A stretch of 64,000 bases of DNA from Pseudarthrobacter psychrotolerans (GCF_009911795.1 NZ_CP047898.1:3658001-3722000), one strand, 5' to 3'; numbered from the stretch's first letter, positions 8,551 through 16,352 are shown. Notes: generated by a model not told the origin, from the sequence alone. Program-made: numbers and translations.

Positions 8551-9407
8551 TAGTGAGCACCATGACCACACCAGATTCCAGTGACACCAACGGCAGTGAC
8601 ACCAACGGCAAGGCCGATACCAAGGGCGCCTCCGTCATTGTCAATGCCATCGCCGTTCTTCGGTCATTCTCCGCCGACGAACCCTTGCTGGGTGTCACGG
8701 AAATCGCCAACAGGGTAGGCCTGCACAAGAGCACCGTGTCGCGGATCCTGGCAACATTCGAACAGGAAAACCTGGTGGAGCGGGATGCGGACACCCGCCG
8801 TTTCCGTCTGGGGCTCGGCCTGATCGCCGTCGCCGGGCCGCTCCTGGCTGAACTGGAGGAGCGGCGCGTCGCCTATCCTGTCCTCCGCGAGCTCACCGAA
8901 CTGACAGGGGAGACCAGTGCCCTGATGATGTGGGAGGGTAATCAGTCCATCTGTGTGGAGCAGATCGCGAGCCGCCACCAGATCAAACACACCACGCCGT
9001 TGGGGGCGCGTTACAACGACGCTTTGAGTGCGTCGGTGCAGGTCTTCCTCGCCACGGAACCGGAGGAACGGGTCCGTTCCCTGCTGCTCGGCGGCGCCAT
9101 CACCTACTCCGGGCTGGATGATGCCAGCCTTGATGACTACCTGCTCCGCCTCAAGGACGACTCCCGCCGGGGCTGGGCCGTCAACTACGGCGAATCCTCC
9201 CTTGATGAAGTGGGCGTTGCCGCCCCCGTCTACGATCACCGCGGCGACCTTGTGGCAGCAGTCCTCATCCCGGCCCCGCGGTTCCGCGTCTCCAAGGACC
9301 GCCTGCAGAGCCTCGGCGAATCCTGTATGGCGGCGGCGGACAAAGTCACGGCCCGGCTGGGCGGCAACGCACCCGCCAGCGGCACCATCAAACGCTCTCT
9401 CACTTAA
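8547..9407 (+). CDS. IclR-family transcriptional regulator of creatinine catabolism
   Basis: A 286-residue IclR protein. The N-terminal winged helix-turn-helix spans about residues 45-85 (VTEIANRVGLHKSTVSRILA) and is followed by the IclR effector-binding domain (ELTELTGETSALMMWEGNQ through VYDHRGDLVAAVLIP). The listed ATG overlaps the creatininase stop; GTG at 8553 or ATG at 8562 are alternatives, and the first 30 residues are a low-complexity Asp/Thr/Asn stretch. Position as last gene of the operon and the paired palindromes at the operon promoter suggest a substrate-responsive local repressor. Its last codons and stop (RSLT, TAA at 9405-9407) lie inside the first copy of a 32-base-period repeat. 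Confidence 0.88.
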   Translation: MIVSTMTTPDSSDTNGSDTNGKADTKGASVIVNAIAVLRSFSADEPLLGVTEIANRVGLHKSTVSRILATFEQENLVERDADTRRFRLGLGLIAVAGPLLAELEERRVAYPVLRELTELTGETSALMMWEGNQSICVEQIASRHQIKHTTPLGARYNDALSASVQVFLATEPEERVRSLLLGGAITYSGLDDASLDDYLLRLKDDSRRGWAVNYGESSLDEVGVAAPVYDHRGDLVAAVLIPAPRFRVSKDRLQSLGESCMAAADKVTARLGGNAPASGTIKRSLT

Positions 9408-9492
9408 CGCAAGAAAATCACAAACGCTCTCTCACTTGCCTCAAGAAAGTGAGAGAGCGTTGGGCTTAAATCTGCATTAAGTGAGAGAGCGT
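9391..9492. repeat. Four-copy inverted array of the AACGCTCTCTCACTT repeat
   Basis: Core copies: forward at 9391-9405 and 9423-9437, reverse complement at 9447-9461 and 9479-9492. Starts within each pair are 32 bases apart. The inner pair forms a 15-base hairpin. The array sits between convergent genes (IclR and the small coupled protein), covers both stop codons, and could terminate transcription from both sides. Related arrays occur at 41244-41321 and 61154-61256. Confidence 0.85.
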
Positions 9493-9790
9493 CTGGTCCG
9501 CTAGGAGTCCCGGGCCGGGAGGGATCCCCTGGCCCAAGCTCGTCCGCATAGGGCGCGCGGGGGCCGGCCTGGGCGGACGAAAGTTCGTTTGCCGCCATGG
9601 CCAGCAGGTCCCGTTGCAGTTCGGGGAGGGAGAGGAGTCCCTGCAGGTAGGCCTCCACTTCATACTCGCCTACCGATCCGCCAATGCCGAAGTAGTAGAG
9701 CCATAGGTCGCCGGTGCTGATGTGTGCTGCTGCCAGCGCTGCCTGGAGCCTGCGGCGTTGCTCCGGTTCGCTGCTATCGAAGCCCATCAC
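9404..9790 (-). CDS. Small GAF-ANTAR-coupled protein with repeat-encoded tail
   Basis: Function unknown. The first 75 or so residues are paralogous to the product of 11452-11700: both carry a Leu-Trp-x-Tyr-Tyr/Phe-x-Gly-Ile-Gly-Gly-Ser core (DLWLYYFGIGGS here), then V-x-AYL, and an LQ-x-DL-x(3)-A-x(2)-E helix. The start (GTG 9790 or ATG 9787) overlaps the last 14-17 bases of the GAF-ANTAR gene 9774-10517, so the two are translationally coupled. From about residue 98 the sequence (PDALSLNADLSPTLSHFLEA) is translated repeat array, so the C-terminal tail is probably an accident of the repeat supplying the stop. No signal peptide or membrane helix. Confidence 0.65.
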   Translation of the reverse strand: MMGFDSSEPEQRRRLQAALAAAHISTGDLWLYYFGIGGSVGEYEVEAYLQGLLSLPELQRDLLAMAANELSSAQAGPRAPYADELGPGDPSRPGTPSGPDALSLNADLSPTLSHFLEASERAFVIFLR

Positions 9791-10517
9791 TACTGCCTCT
9801 ACGCGGGTCGGAGGCCACGCTTGCCAGTACAGTGGCGCTGACTTGCCTAAGAGTGCTGCGGGTAGCGCGGGCCCGCCGCATCAGGTGCTGAAGCGCAGCG
9901 TCCTCGGTGAGCGTGCGTCGCTCCATGAGTATTCCGCAGGCCCGGTTAATCAGGTCCCTGCTGTAGAGGGCAGATTGAAGGCTCTCACTGATCCGTTCAG
10001 GAGTCTCGGCGGTTTGGATGTGGGACAGCAGCGTTGCCGCGGGTGAAGCAAAAAGCTCCATGAGGGCCGTGGTGGCATCCTCAAAAGCGCCGGGAGTGGC
10101 GGCATAAATCTTCATTGCACCTAGGGCCTGCCCGTTGGCGATCAGGGGTGTGCTGATCACCGAGCGGATGGGGAGGTCGACGATGGCGGCGCTCCAGTTT
10201 GGCCAGCGGGCTTCAGTTGCAACGTCGTGGATGAGGATGCTCTCCTGCATAGCCCACGCCGTCAGGCAGGGCCCCTGGACCAATTCGTACTGAAGGGCGT
10301 CGGCACGTTCCACGACGCTGTCGGTAGATCCGGAACTGACCGGGCGGGCATGGGGATCAAGGATTGAGACGCCTGCCCCAAGCGTTCCCGGGATGGAATC
10401 CTTTACGGCGCGGGAGAGATGCTGGACGGCGTTGTCCACTTTTTCTTCCGTGAGGAGCAGCCCCATAATTCTGCCCAAGGCAGTGGATAGTTCATCCAGG
10501 GGATACTTCTTGATCAT
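9774..10517 (-). CDS. GAF and ANTAR domain regulator
   Basis: A 247-residue protein with an N-terminal GAF domain (about 15-165; note LVQGPCLTAW and SVISTPLIANGQALGAMKIY) and a C-terminal ANTAR domain (about 175-235; LYSRDLINRACGILMERRTLTEDAALQHLMRRA). ANTAR domains bind paired RNA hairpins and act as antiterminators; GAF domains sense small ligands. It starts behind an AGGCAAG ribosome site. It is the last of three GAF-ANTAR genes on this strand and its 3' end overlaps a small partner gene. Signal and RNA target cannot be read from the sequence. Confidence 0.85.
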   Translation of the reverse strand: MIKKYPLDELSTALGRIMGLLLTEEKVDNAVQHLSRAVKDSIPGTLGAGVSILDPHARPVSSGSTDSVVERADALQYELVQGPCLTAWAMQESILIHDVATEARWPNWSAAIVDLPIRSVISTPLIANGQALGAMKIYAATPGAFEDATTALMELFASPAATLLSHIQTAETPERISESLQSALYSRDLINRACGILMERRTLTEDAALQHLMRRARATRSTLRQVSATVLASVASDPRRGSSDGLR

Positions 10518-10657
10518 GTTTCTTGCCTCCGGCCATTCTGCGTGACCGGCCTCCGGCGGGCCGGATGAGCCTGTTTGTAACCGTTCAGCGCTTGAGGTAA
10601 AGCCTAACGTGCGTGGTGGGCTGCGCGCCCGGACCTGCGCGAATTCCGGCTGTTCGG

Positions 10658-11440
10658 CTATTCATCGTAAGTGGTAAGAAATTCCCGTTCGCCGGCAATT
10701 CCGGAAATGATGCCGGCGGCCACGTCCTTTAACTTGATATTGCGGTGACTGGATGCCTTTACCAATATCTGGAATGCCGCATCGCGGCTGCATCGGCTCT
10801 GCGCCATGATGACCCCAATGGCCGTGTCGATGACAGTGCGGGACTTCAGGGCCGAGGAGAGGTCGTCACGGGCGTCGCGCAACTGTGCGATGTTCAAGGC
10901 AATGTCCAGCGCCTTGGCGGCGATGCCCGTAAGCGCAGCAGCCGCATCAATTCCGTGACGGGGGAAGCCGTTCGCGTTGGGGGAGTAGAGGTTTACCACC
11001 GCCTGCGAAGGAGCCTGCAGTTGCATCGGGACGGCCAGGATAGAGCCGATGCTAGCCTCGCCGGCGGCACGGTTGTATTTCGGCCAACGCAGATCGGCGT
11101 CCAGGTCCGCGACATGGACCATGGTTTCTGTCTGAAGGGCTGTCAGGCAGGGTCCGTCGCGGATGCTGTTTTGCAGTTCGTCCAGGTCCCGGGCGCGGGT
11201 ATCGCTGCTTGCCACAGCGACCGGCCGCTTCTGCCGGAGCACCGTGATCCCGCAGGAAAGGTGGTTCCCGGGCTGCGACAGTTGCATGGCGAAAATCGAG
11301 GCCGTGTCCGTGAGGAATTCGTGGACGTCGGAGCTTGTCAGAACGAGGTCCTGAAGGTGCAGCACAAACTCGTGCAGGCCGGCGCCGGCTCGTCCGACGC
11401 TGCCGAATTGGGGTTCTCGGGTATCAAAGTCCTGGGACAT
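10658..11440 (-). CDS. GAF and ANTAR domain regulator
   Basis: A 260-residue GAF-ANTAR protein. The start chosen is the ATG at 11440, preceded by GGAAG and 11 bases after the stop of the upstream small gene; the open frame extends further upstream only as a shadow. GAF features include IRDGPCLTALQTETMVHVAD and a SIGSILAVPM block; the ANTAR part reads LKSRTVIDTAIGVIMAQSRC followed by AFQILVKASSHRNIKLKDVA. It follows the A gene and its small partner closely enough to be co-transcribed. It has no overlapping small gene at its own 3' end. Confidence 0.85.
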   Translation of the reverse strand: MSQDFDTREPQFGSVGRAGAGLHEFVLHLQDLVLTSSDVHEFLTDTASIFAMQLSQPGNHLSCGITVLRQKRPVAVASSDTRARDLDELQNSIRDGPCLTALQTETMVHVADLDADLRWPKYNRAAGEASIGSILAVPMQLQAPSQAVVNLYSPNANGFPRHGIDAAAALTGIAAKALDIALNIAQLRDARDDLSSALKSRTVIDTAIGVIMAQSRCSRDAAFQILVKASSHRNIKLKDVAAGIISGIAGEREFLTTYDE

Positions 11441-11451
11441 GTGCGCTTCCT

Positions 11452-11700
11452 TCACGGTCCGTCCGCCGTGATCTCCTTGATGGCGGTCTGGATGAGGTCC
11501 ATCTGCAGTGGGGCCAATTCCATCAGCTCGTGCAGATAGGCGTCCACGCAGAGCTGATCGATGCTTCCGCCGATCCCGTAATAGTAGGTCCATAACCCGG
11601 GGAGGCTGATGTTCCCGCTCTGGAACTGTGCGGCCGCAAACTTGCGCTGGTCCGCCTCGAAGGCAGGCTGGGGGGTGCCCAATCCGCCGTCGTCCATCAT
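11452..11700 (-). CDS. Small GAF-ANTAR-coupled protein (YYGIGG paralogue)
   Basis: An 82-residue protein of unknown function, paralogous to the one at 9404-9790. Shared core: GLWTYYYGIGGS, then VDAYLHEL and LQMDLIQTAIKEI. Its ATG (11700) overlaps the stop codon of the upstream GAF-ANTAR gene by ATGA, and its stop lies 11 bases before the next GAF-ANTAR start, so it sits inside the operon. Acidic and soluble in appearance, no signal sequence. A partner role with the GAF-ANTAR protein is inferred only from the twice-repeated coupling. Confidence 0.75.
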   Translation of the reverse strand: MMDDGGLGTPQPAFEADQRKFAAAQFQSGNISLPGLWTYYYGIGGSIDQLCVDAYLHELMELAPLQMDLIQTAIKEITADGP

Positions 11701-12428
11701 TTCTCCCCGCCCCCTGTGACGATGGGGATCTCTGACGCGTGGTGGAGGATGTCCTCGGCGATGTCATGCAGCCGGCGGTTGCTGCTGCGGGAGGCAAGGT
11801 GCAGGAGTTTGACGGCGGTTTCATGGCTGCAGCGGTTCTGCACCATGATCAGGGCCACCGCAGAGTCCACAACGGCCCGGGACCGCAGCGCCGACCTCAA
11901 ATGCTCCGGGTATGGGTCCGAAGGGTGCACCCGGATTGCCAGCCGCAGGATCCGGGAAAGCGATGCAGCGTGCTCCTCAATGGCGGTCACCGTGTCCGGG
12001 CCAAACGTATTGAGCTGGGTTGAATAGCAGTTCAGGGCGGAGCGGGAACCGTTGTCGGTGGGGATGGGGACAGCCAGGATTGTCCGGATGCCTTCGTCTG
12101 CGACCGCCCCGGCATACCAGGCCCAACCTTCGTCGGCCTGAAGATCACGGATAAGGACTGTGCGCTGCTCCCGCAACGCCGTCAGGCAGGGACCATTGTC
12201 CAAAGCGTACTGGCGTTCGTCCAGGGTCCGGGCCGTCTCCGTGCTGCTGGCTACCGTCACGGGCCCGGTTTCCCGTTCCACCGTGATGGCACACAGCAGG
12301 GGCGTGTCCCCACCAAGCAAGGACGCGGAAATCGCGGTCAGTCCTAAGAGGAATTCTGTGAAACCCGGACTCTCAAGAAGCAGGTCCTGTAATTGCTCCG
12401 CCGTCGGCAGGGCATCGTTCTCGGCCAT
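11697..12428 (-). CDS. GAF and ANTAR domain regulator
   Basis: A 243-residue GAF-ANTAR protein, first gene of the cluster. The GAF domain covers about residues 20-165 (ALDNGPCLTALREQRTVLIRD, ILAVPIPTDNGSRSALNCYS) and the ANTAR domain about 175-235 (LRSRAVVDSAVALIMVQNRC, then AVKLLHLASRSSNRRLHDIA). It overlaps its small partner gene by ATGA. Upstream, 12429-12629 separates it from the SGNH esterase and would hold the promoter; no clear motif was identified there. Confidence 0.85.
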   Translation of the reverse strand: MAENDALPTAEQLQDLLLESPGFTEFLLGLTAISASLLGGDTPLLCAITVERETGPVTVASSTETARTLDERQYALDNGPCLTALREQRTVLIRDLQADEGWAWYAGAVADEGIRTILAVPIPTDNGSRSALNCYSTQLNTFGPDTVTAIEEHAASLSRILRLAIRVHPSDPYPEHLRSALRSRAVVDSAVALIMVQNRCSHETAVKLLHLASRSSNRRLHDIAEDILHHASEIPIVTGGGEK

Positions 12429-12629
12429 GCGGCCTCAATTCCAAGGATCGCCGCGGTCACACGACCCCGCTGGCGGCTGTGCGCTCTCTTCGCGCGCGGC
12501 CCGTACATTCAAACCCGGACCTATTCGCCACCCCGAAATCTCCTACTACTGACACTACGCCCTTCCCGGACGGCCGCCGGTGGTCCCCGGCGAAGTATTA
12601 GGAGCCGGGAGCGCCCGCAGAAAATGGGG

Positions 12630-13622
12630 TTAAGGCGTGTTCGCCACGATGGAAAGCAGCGGGCCCAGCCGTGCGGCCATCAGCCGGTAGCCCGTGTTGT
12701 TGGGATGGAGTGTATCCGGCATGAGTTCGGCCGCTTCGTCGGGAGTGAAGACGGCGGCGCCATCCAGGCAATGGATCCCGTGGTCGCCGCGTTCCCGCAG
12801 GACACGCACGACGGCGGCGGTTGCGTCCCGGTAGTCCCTCAAGGTCATCCCGACGGCGTTGGGCAGCTCCTCCCGCGGCAGCGACAGCATGGGCGTGATG
12901 ACGGCAATCGGAGCCAGGGGGTGGGCTTTGCGGATGTTCGCCAGGAAACCCAGGACCTGGCTGCCGTAGCTGCGTTCTGAAAAGACGGCTGCGTTGTAGG
13001 AGTTGATGCCCAGGCAGAGTGAGATGAAATCGGCCGGCAGCTGCTGGAGCGTTGACTCCGCAGCGGGATCCAGCTGGCACTCGCCGGCGAATCCAAGCGA
13101 GGTGAGCTGCCAGTCATACCGGGTTGCCACAAGGGCAGGCCAGGTTTCCGACGGGCCGTCAGCCTGCTGGCAATGTGTCAGCGAACTGCCGTACGTCAAC
13201 CAGCGTTTGCCGGACTCCGTCACCGGCCGCACGCCCTGCCCCTGCAGGGACGCCTCGTGGATCCTGACCGTCCCGAAATGGGGGAGCCACAGCTGGACCG
13301 ACGTCCCGGGCTTGAGGTTTTCCAAGGCGAGCCTGTAGCTCACCGGGCCAGCAGCCGTGACCCGGTGGGCGAGCGTCCCATCCACCAGGACGTCAAACGG
13401 GGAACTGTCGGAAGTGCCTTCCGCTTCCAGGACCACCGTTCCTGACGACGCCGTCCAGCTGGCCCGGATGCCGGCGCCCATGGTGGCCCGGTTCTCGAGT
13501 CCGTCGGTGGCCGGGGATATCAGCAGGGCGGGATCGAGTCGCCGGAAGTGCTGCCAGCCGTCGGTGTCCGTGACGACCTGGAAGGCCCCGGTCCAGTGCG
13601 CGTTAACGGAATCCACGGGCAC
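12630..13622 (-). CDS. SGNH/GDSL hydrolase with CE2-like N-terminal domain
   Basis: A 330-residue esterase. The N-terminal ~115 residues are a beta-rich module resembling the jelly roll of carbohydrate esterase family 2 (GTVVLEAEGTSDSSPFDVLV). The C-terminal SGNH domain has the nucleophile block YGSSLTHCQ, a Gly/Asn region CLGINSYN and the Asp-His pair in PDTLHPNNTGY. The GTG at 13622 is chosen because it begins the conserved part; the open frame continues far upstream antisense to the next gene, which is not credible. No signal peptide, so cytoplasmic. Its neighbours (GntR regulator, nagB) suggest removal of O-acetyl groups from imported sugars, possibly sialic acid. That is inference. Confidence 0.8.
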   Translation of the reverse strand: MPVDSVNAHWTGAFQVVTDTDGWQHFRRLDPALLISPATDGLENRATMGAGIRASWTASSGTVVLEAEGTSDSSPFDVLVDGTLAHRVTAAGPVSYRLALENLKPGTSVQLWLPHFGTVRIHEASLQGQGVRPVTESGKRWLTYGSSLTHCQQADGPSETWPALVATRYDWQLTSLGFAGECQLDPAAESTLQQLPADFISLCLGINSYNAAVFSERSYGSQVLGFLANIRKAHPLAPIAVITPMLSLPREELPNAVGMTLRDYRDATAAVVRVLRERGDHGIHCLDGAAVFTPDEAAELMPDTLHPNNTGYRLMAARLGPLLSIVANTP

Positions 13623-13670
13623 AAATCTACCCGTTTCTTGCTCGACGCCAGGGCTACCCGCTACACGCTG

Positions 13671-13676
13671 TAGGCT
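13671..13676 (+). promoter_or_regulatory. -10 element for a leaderless hydrolase gene
   Basis: TAGGCT lies six bases before the ATG at 13683, with no ribosome site, the same layout as upstream of 16569, 46070 and 57292. Confidence 0.5.
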
Positions 13677-13682
13677 CGGCAC

Positions 13683-14630
13683 ATGGCTGATCTGCGGCGT
13701 CGGACGTTTGTCTTCCGCACGCTGGTTGGTGCGGCGGCTGCGGCCGCCGTTGGAACTTTCGGCACCGCGTGTTCGCCCGGTGCCGAGCGGGACGGTACCG
13801 CCGGCGGCGGCGCCAAGGGGGATGCGGTGAAGCGGCACAAGTACCAGTACGGCGAGGACGCCAGCCAATGGGGTGAGCTCTTCCTGCCGGAGCTGCCGGC
13901 CGGCGGTGAGCACCGCGGCGTGGTGGTGGTGATCCATGGCGGCTACTGGCGCTCGCAGTACGGCGCAGAGCTGGGTGAGCCGATCGCCCGCGACCTGGCC
14001 GCCCATGGCATGGCCGCCTGGAACCTTGAATACCGCCGGGCCGGAAACGGCGGCGGCTGGCCAAACACCTTCATTGACGTGCTCGCCGGAATAGACAAGC
14101 TGCAGGACCTCGCGGCTAAACATGCCCTGAACCTTGGCCCGGTAGTGGCGCTGGGCCACTCAGCCGGCGGGCACCTGGCAGCCTGGGCTGCCGGCCGGGG
14201 CAAGCTTGCCCAGCTGGGCATGCCGGATGCTGATCGCCAGGTGCCGCGTCGTAATGATGCGACGGCGGTGCACCTCACCGGCGTGGTCAGCCAGTCCGGC
14301 TTGCTCAACCTGGCCGAGGCGGAGAAGCTGAACCTCAGCAACGGTGCGGTGAGCAACCTGCTGGGCGGGTCGTCGTCGAAATATCCGCACCGCTACAGAT
14401 ACGCTGACCCCATGACCGCCCTTCCATTGGCGGTGCCTGTTATTGCCGTCCATGGATCCGAGGACAGTACTGTACCGCTGGGCCAGTCCGAGGCCTATGT
14501 CAACGCCGGAACTGCTGCAAACATGGAGACCCGCCTGGTGAGGGTTCCCGGGGACCATTACGCGCTGATCGATCCCAAAACGCCGGGCTACCGGGCGTGC
14601 CGCGAGCTGGTTCGGTCCCTTTTGGGTTAG
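13683..14630 (+). CDS. Tat-exported lipoprotein, alpha/beta hydrolase (BD-FAE type esterase)
   Basis: A 315-residue alpha/beta hydrolase. The N-terminus has a twin-arginine motif (RRRTFVF, 5-11), a hydrophobic stretch and a lipobox ending at Cys30 (FGTAC), so it should be lipidated on the outer face of the membrane. Catalytic features: oxyanion HGGYWRSQYG, nucleophile GHSAGGHLAAW, Asp in VHGSEDSTVPL and His in GDHYALID. The family includes feruloyl/acetyl esterases and kynurenine formamidase-like enzymes. It is divergent from the SGNH esterase and precedes the GntR-nagB pair, so a role in de-esterifying extracellular sugars is possible but unproven. Confidence 0.82.
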   Translation: MADLRRRTFVFRTLVGAAAAAAVGTFGTACSPGAERDGTAGGGAKGDAVKRHKYQYGEDASQWGELFLPELPAGGEHRGVVVVIHGGYWRSQYGAELGEPIARDLAAHGMAAWNLEYRRAGNGGGWPNTFIDVLAGIDKLQDLAAKHALNLGPVVALGHSAGGHLAAWAAGRGKLAQLGMPDADRQVPRRNDATAVHLTGVVSQSGLLNLAEAEKLNLSNGAVSNLLGGSSSKYPHRYRYADPMTALPLAVPVIAVHGSEDSTVPLGQSEAYVNAGTAANMETRLVRVPGDHYALIDPKTPGYRACRELVRSLLG

Positions 14631-14706
14631 ATTCGGCGCTCCTGGGTTAGATTGGGTCCCTCCCGGTTATAACTGCTTAAAAATAGGTACCTCACTTCTA
14701 GACATT

Positions 14707-14742
14707 GGACGTCCCATCTCCTGTACCCTTGAGATGTAGGAC
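14707..14742. promoter_or_regulatory. NanR (GntR) operator candidates upstream of the regulator gene
   Basis: The palindrome GGACGTCC (14707-14714, within ATTGGACGTCCCAT) and a second motif GATGTAGGAC (14733-14742) lie 40-75 bases before the GntR start. The promoter region of the sialic acid importer joins the same two motifs as GATGTAGGACGTCC (41173-41186). The match supports autoregulation and shared control of both units; binding by this GntR protein is inference. Confidence 0.5.
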
Positions 14743-14781
14743 AAGTCGCGACCCCTTAACCGCGGCAAGGAGGAGACCCAC

Positions 14782-15513
14782 GTGGCCATCGCATCGCAAG
14801 AAGTATCGCCCGCACGTTTCAGCGCGCAGCTCCGTTCGCACGCCCTGCAGACACGGATCATGGATCTTATTCTGGAGCGCGGCCTGGATGTCGGCGACGC
14901 GCTGCCCACCGAAAGCGAGCTCTCCGCCGAACTGGGCGTGGGCCGCAACACCGTCCGCGAATCCCTGAAAGTGCTGCAGGCGCTGGGCGTGATCGAGATC
15001 CGGCACGGCTTTGGCATGTTCGTGGCGCCCAACAACTTCAGCGCCCTGGTGTCCGGCCTGACCTTCCGCGGCCGGCTGTCGCTCCGCCACAAGGGCGAAG
15101 AGGCCATGGAGCTCATCGATGTGCGCCAGGCGCTCGAGTCCGGGCTTATCGGTACGGCTATTGACCTGCTCACCGACGATCATCTGGCGGACCTGCGCGC
15201 CACCATGGAAGCCATGGAGAACGCGGCGCGCAACGATGAGCCCCTGTACGAGCACGATGCCGAATTCCACCGCCGGCTCTATGCCCCGCTTAACAATGAG
15301 CTACTGATCAACCTCATGGATGTGTTCTGGCAGGTTTACCGCAAGATCCATCTGGCCCTCGGTACCGGCCCGGTCAACCTCGAGCAGCAGACCCAGGACC
15401 ACTGGGACATTTTCGAGGCCGTGGCCAACAAGGACAAAGCCCTTGCGTCTGAACGCCTGCAGCGTCACTTTGACGGCATCCGCCTGAAACTCAAGGACGT
15501 CGCGGCCGCTTAG
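14782..15513 (+). CDS. nanR: FadR-type GntR regulator, probable NanR of the sialic acid regulon
   Basis: A 243-residue GntR/FadR protein starting at GTG behind AAGGAGGAGA. The winged helix is at about residues 20-80 (LPTESELSAELGVGRNTVRE, then SLKVLQALGVIEIRHGFGMF). The FCD ligand domain follows with metal-binding features EHDAEFHRRLY and the later His in HWDIFEAVANKD. It lies 71 bases before nagB on the same strand. In Corynebacterium glutamicum the nan genes are controlled by a FadR-type GntR repressor, so the NanR name rests on family, linkage to nagB and the shared GGACGTCC sites. Regulation of another amino-sugar pathway cannot be excluded. Confidence 0.78.
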   Translation: MAIASQEVSPARFSAQLRSHALQTRIMDLILERGLDVGDALPTESELSAELGVGRNTVRESLKVLQALGVIEIRHGFGMFVAPNNFSALVSGLTFRGRLSLRHKGEEAMELIDVRQALESGLIGTAIDLLTDDHLADLRATMEAMENAARNDEPLYEHDAEFHRRLYAPLNNELLINLMDVFWQVYRKIHLALGTGPVNLEQQTQDHWDIFEAVANKDKALASERLQRHFDGIRLKLKDVAAA

Positions 15514-15584
15514 CCTGATTTTTCTTCGCCGCCCGCGCCCCGGGCGGACCTAACCCTGCCGTTTTCGTAGAGAGTGCCTTTGTC

Positions 15585-16352
15585 GTGGAAATTTTCGTTG
15601 TGCCTACCGCCTCAGCCACCGGTTCTGTCGCCGCCGGGATCCTCGCTGCCGTCATCCGCAGCAAGCCCGACGCCGTCCTGGGCGTGGCTACGGGCGGATC
15701 GCCGCTGCCCATCTACGCGGCGCTCGCCAACCACCGGCTGGACATGTCCTCCGTCCGCGCCTTCGCCCTCGACGAGTACGTGGGCCTGCCCGCCGGACAT
15801 CCCGAAAGCTACGCTGAAGTTGTCCGGCGCGAAGTGACTGAACGGCTGCACCTGGATCCCGCCAACGTCGCCGTACCGGACGGAAGCGCCGCGGACCCCG
15901 AGGCCGCCGCCGCTGACTACGACGCCGCCATTGCCGGCGCCGGCGGTATCGACGTGCAGATCCTCGGTATCGGCCACAACGGCCACCTGGCCTTCAACGA
16001 GCCTGGCTCCGCCCTGGACTCGCGGACCCGTGTGGAAGTCCTCACGGAACGCACCCGTGTGGCCAACGCCCGCTACTTCAGTACGCCGGAGGAAGTGCCG
16101 CTCCGTTGCATCACGCAGGGTCTGGGCACCATCCTGGAAGCCCGACACCTCCTGCTGGTGGTCAACGGCGCGGACAAAGCCGGCATCCTGGCCGCCGCCC
16201 TGAACGGGCCCGTCACCGCTGATTGCCCGGGGTCGGTCCTGCAGCTGCACCCGCACGTGACGGTGGTGGCTGACGAAGCCGCGGCGTCGCAACTGGCCCA
16301 GGGGAGCGGGCAGGTGGCCGTGCGCGTATCCGGGGCGGCCGCGAGCGTCTAG
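15585..16352 (+). CDS. nagB: Glucosamine-6-phosphate deaminase
   Basis: A 255-residue NagB converting glucosamine-6-phosphate to fructose-6-phosphate and ammonia, the last step of amino-sugar breakdown. Family blocks are clear: ATGGSPLPIYAAL near the N-terminus (phosphate loop), FALDEYVGLP (catalytic Asp) and GIGHNGHLAFNEPGS (His/Glu of ring opening), with LTERTRVANARYF downstream. The start is GTG at 15585, giving EIFVVPTASA. It follows the GntR gene in the same orientation. It supplies the step after NagA, whose gene lies 15 kb away on the other side of an accessory island and points towards nagB. Confidence 0.93.
   Translation: MEIFVVPTASATGSVAAGILAAVIRSKPDAVLGVATGGSPLPIYAALANHRLDMSSVRAFALDEYVGLPAGHPESYAEVVRREVTERLHLDPANVAVPDGSAADPEAAAADYDAAIAGAGGIDVQILGIGHNGHLAFNEPGSALDSRTRVEVLTERTRVANARYFSTPEEVPLRCITQGLGTILEARHLLLVVNGADKAGILAAALNGPVTADCPGSVLQLHPHVTVVADEAAASQLAQGSGQVAVRVSGAAASV

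Noticed and set aside
9391-9492. CRISPR array
   Set aside because: Only two to four cores per locus, inverted orientation at two loci, 17-base partly conserved spacers, and no cas genes.
13623-14159. Upstream extension of the SGNH esterase frame to 14159
   Set aside because: It would overlap the divergent lipoprotein hydrolase completely; conservation begins at the GTG at 13622.
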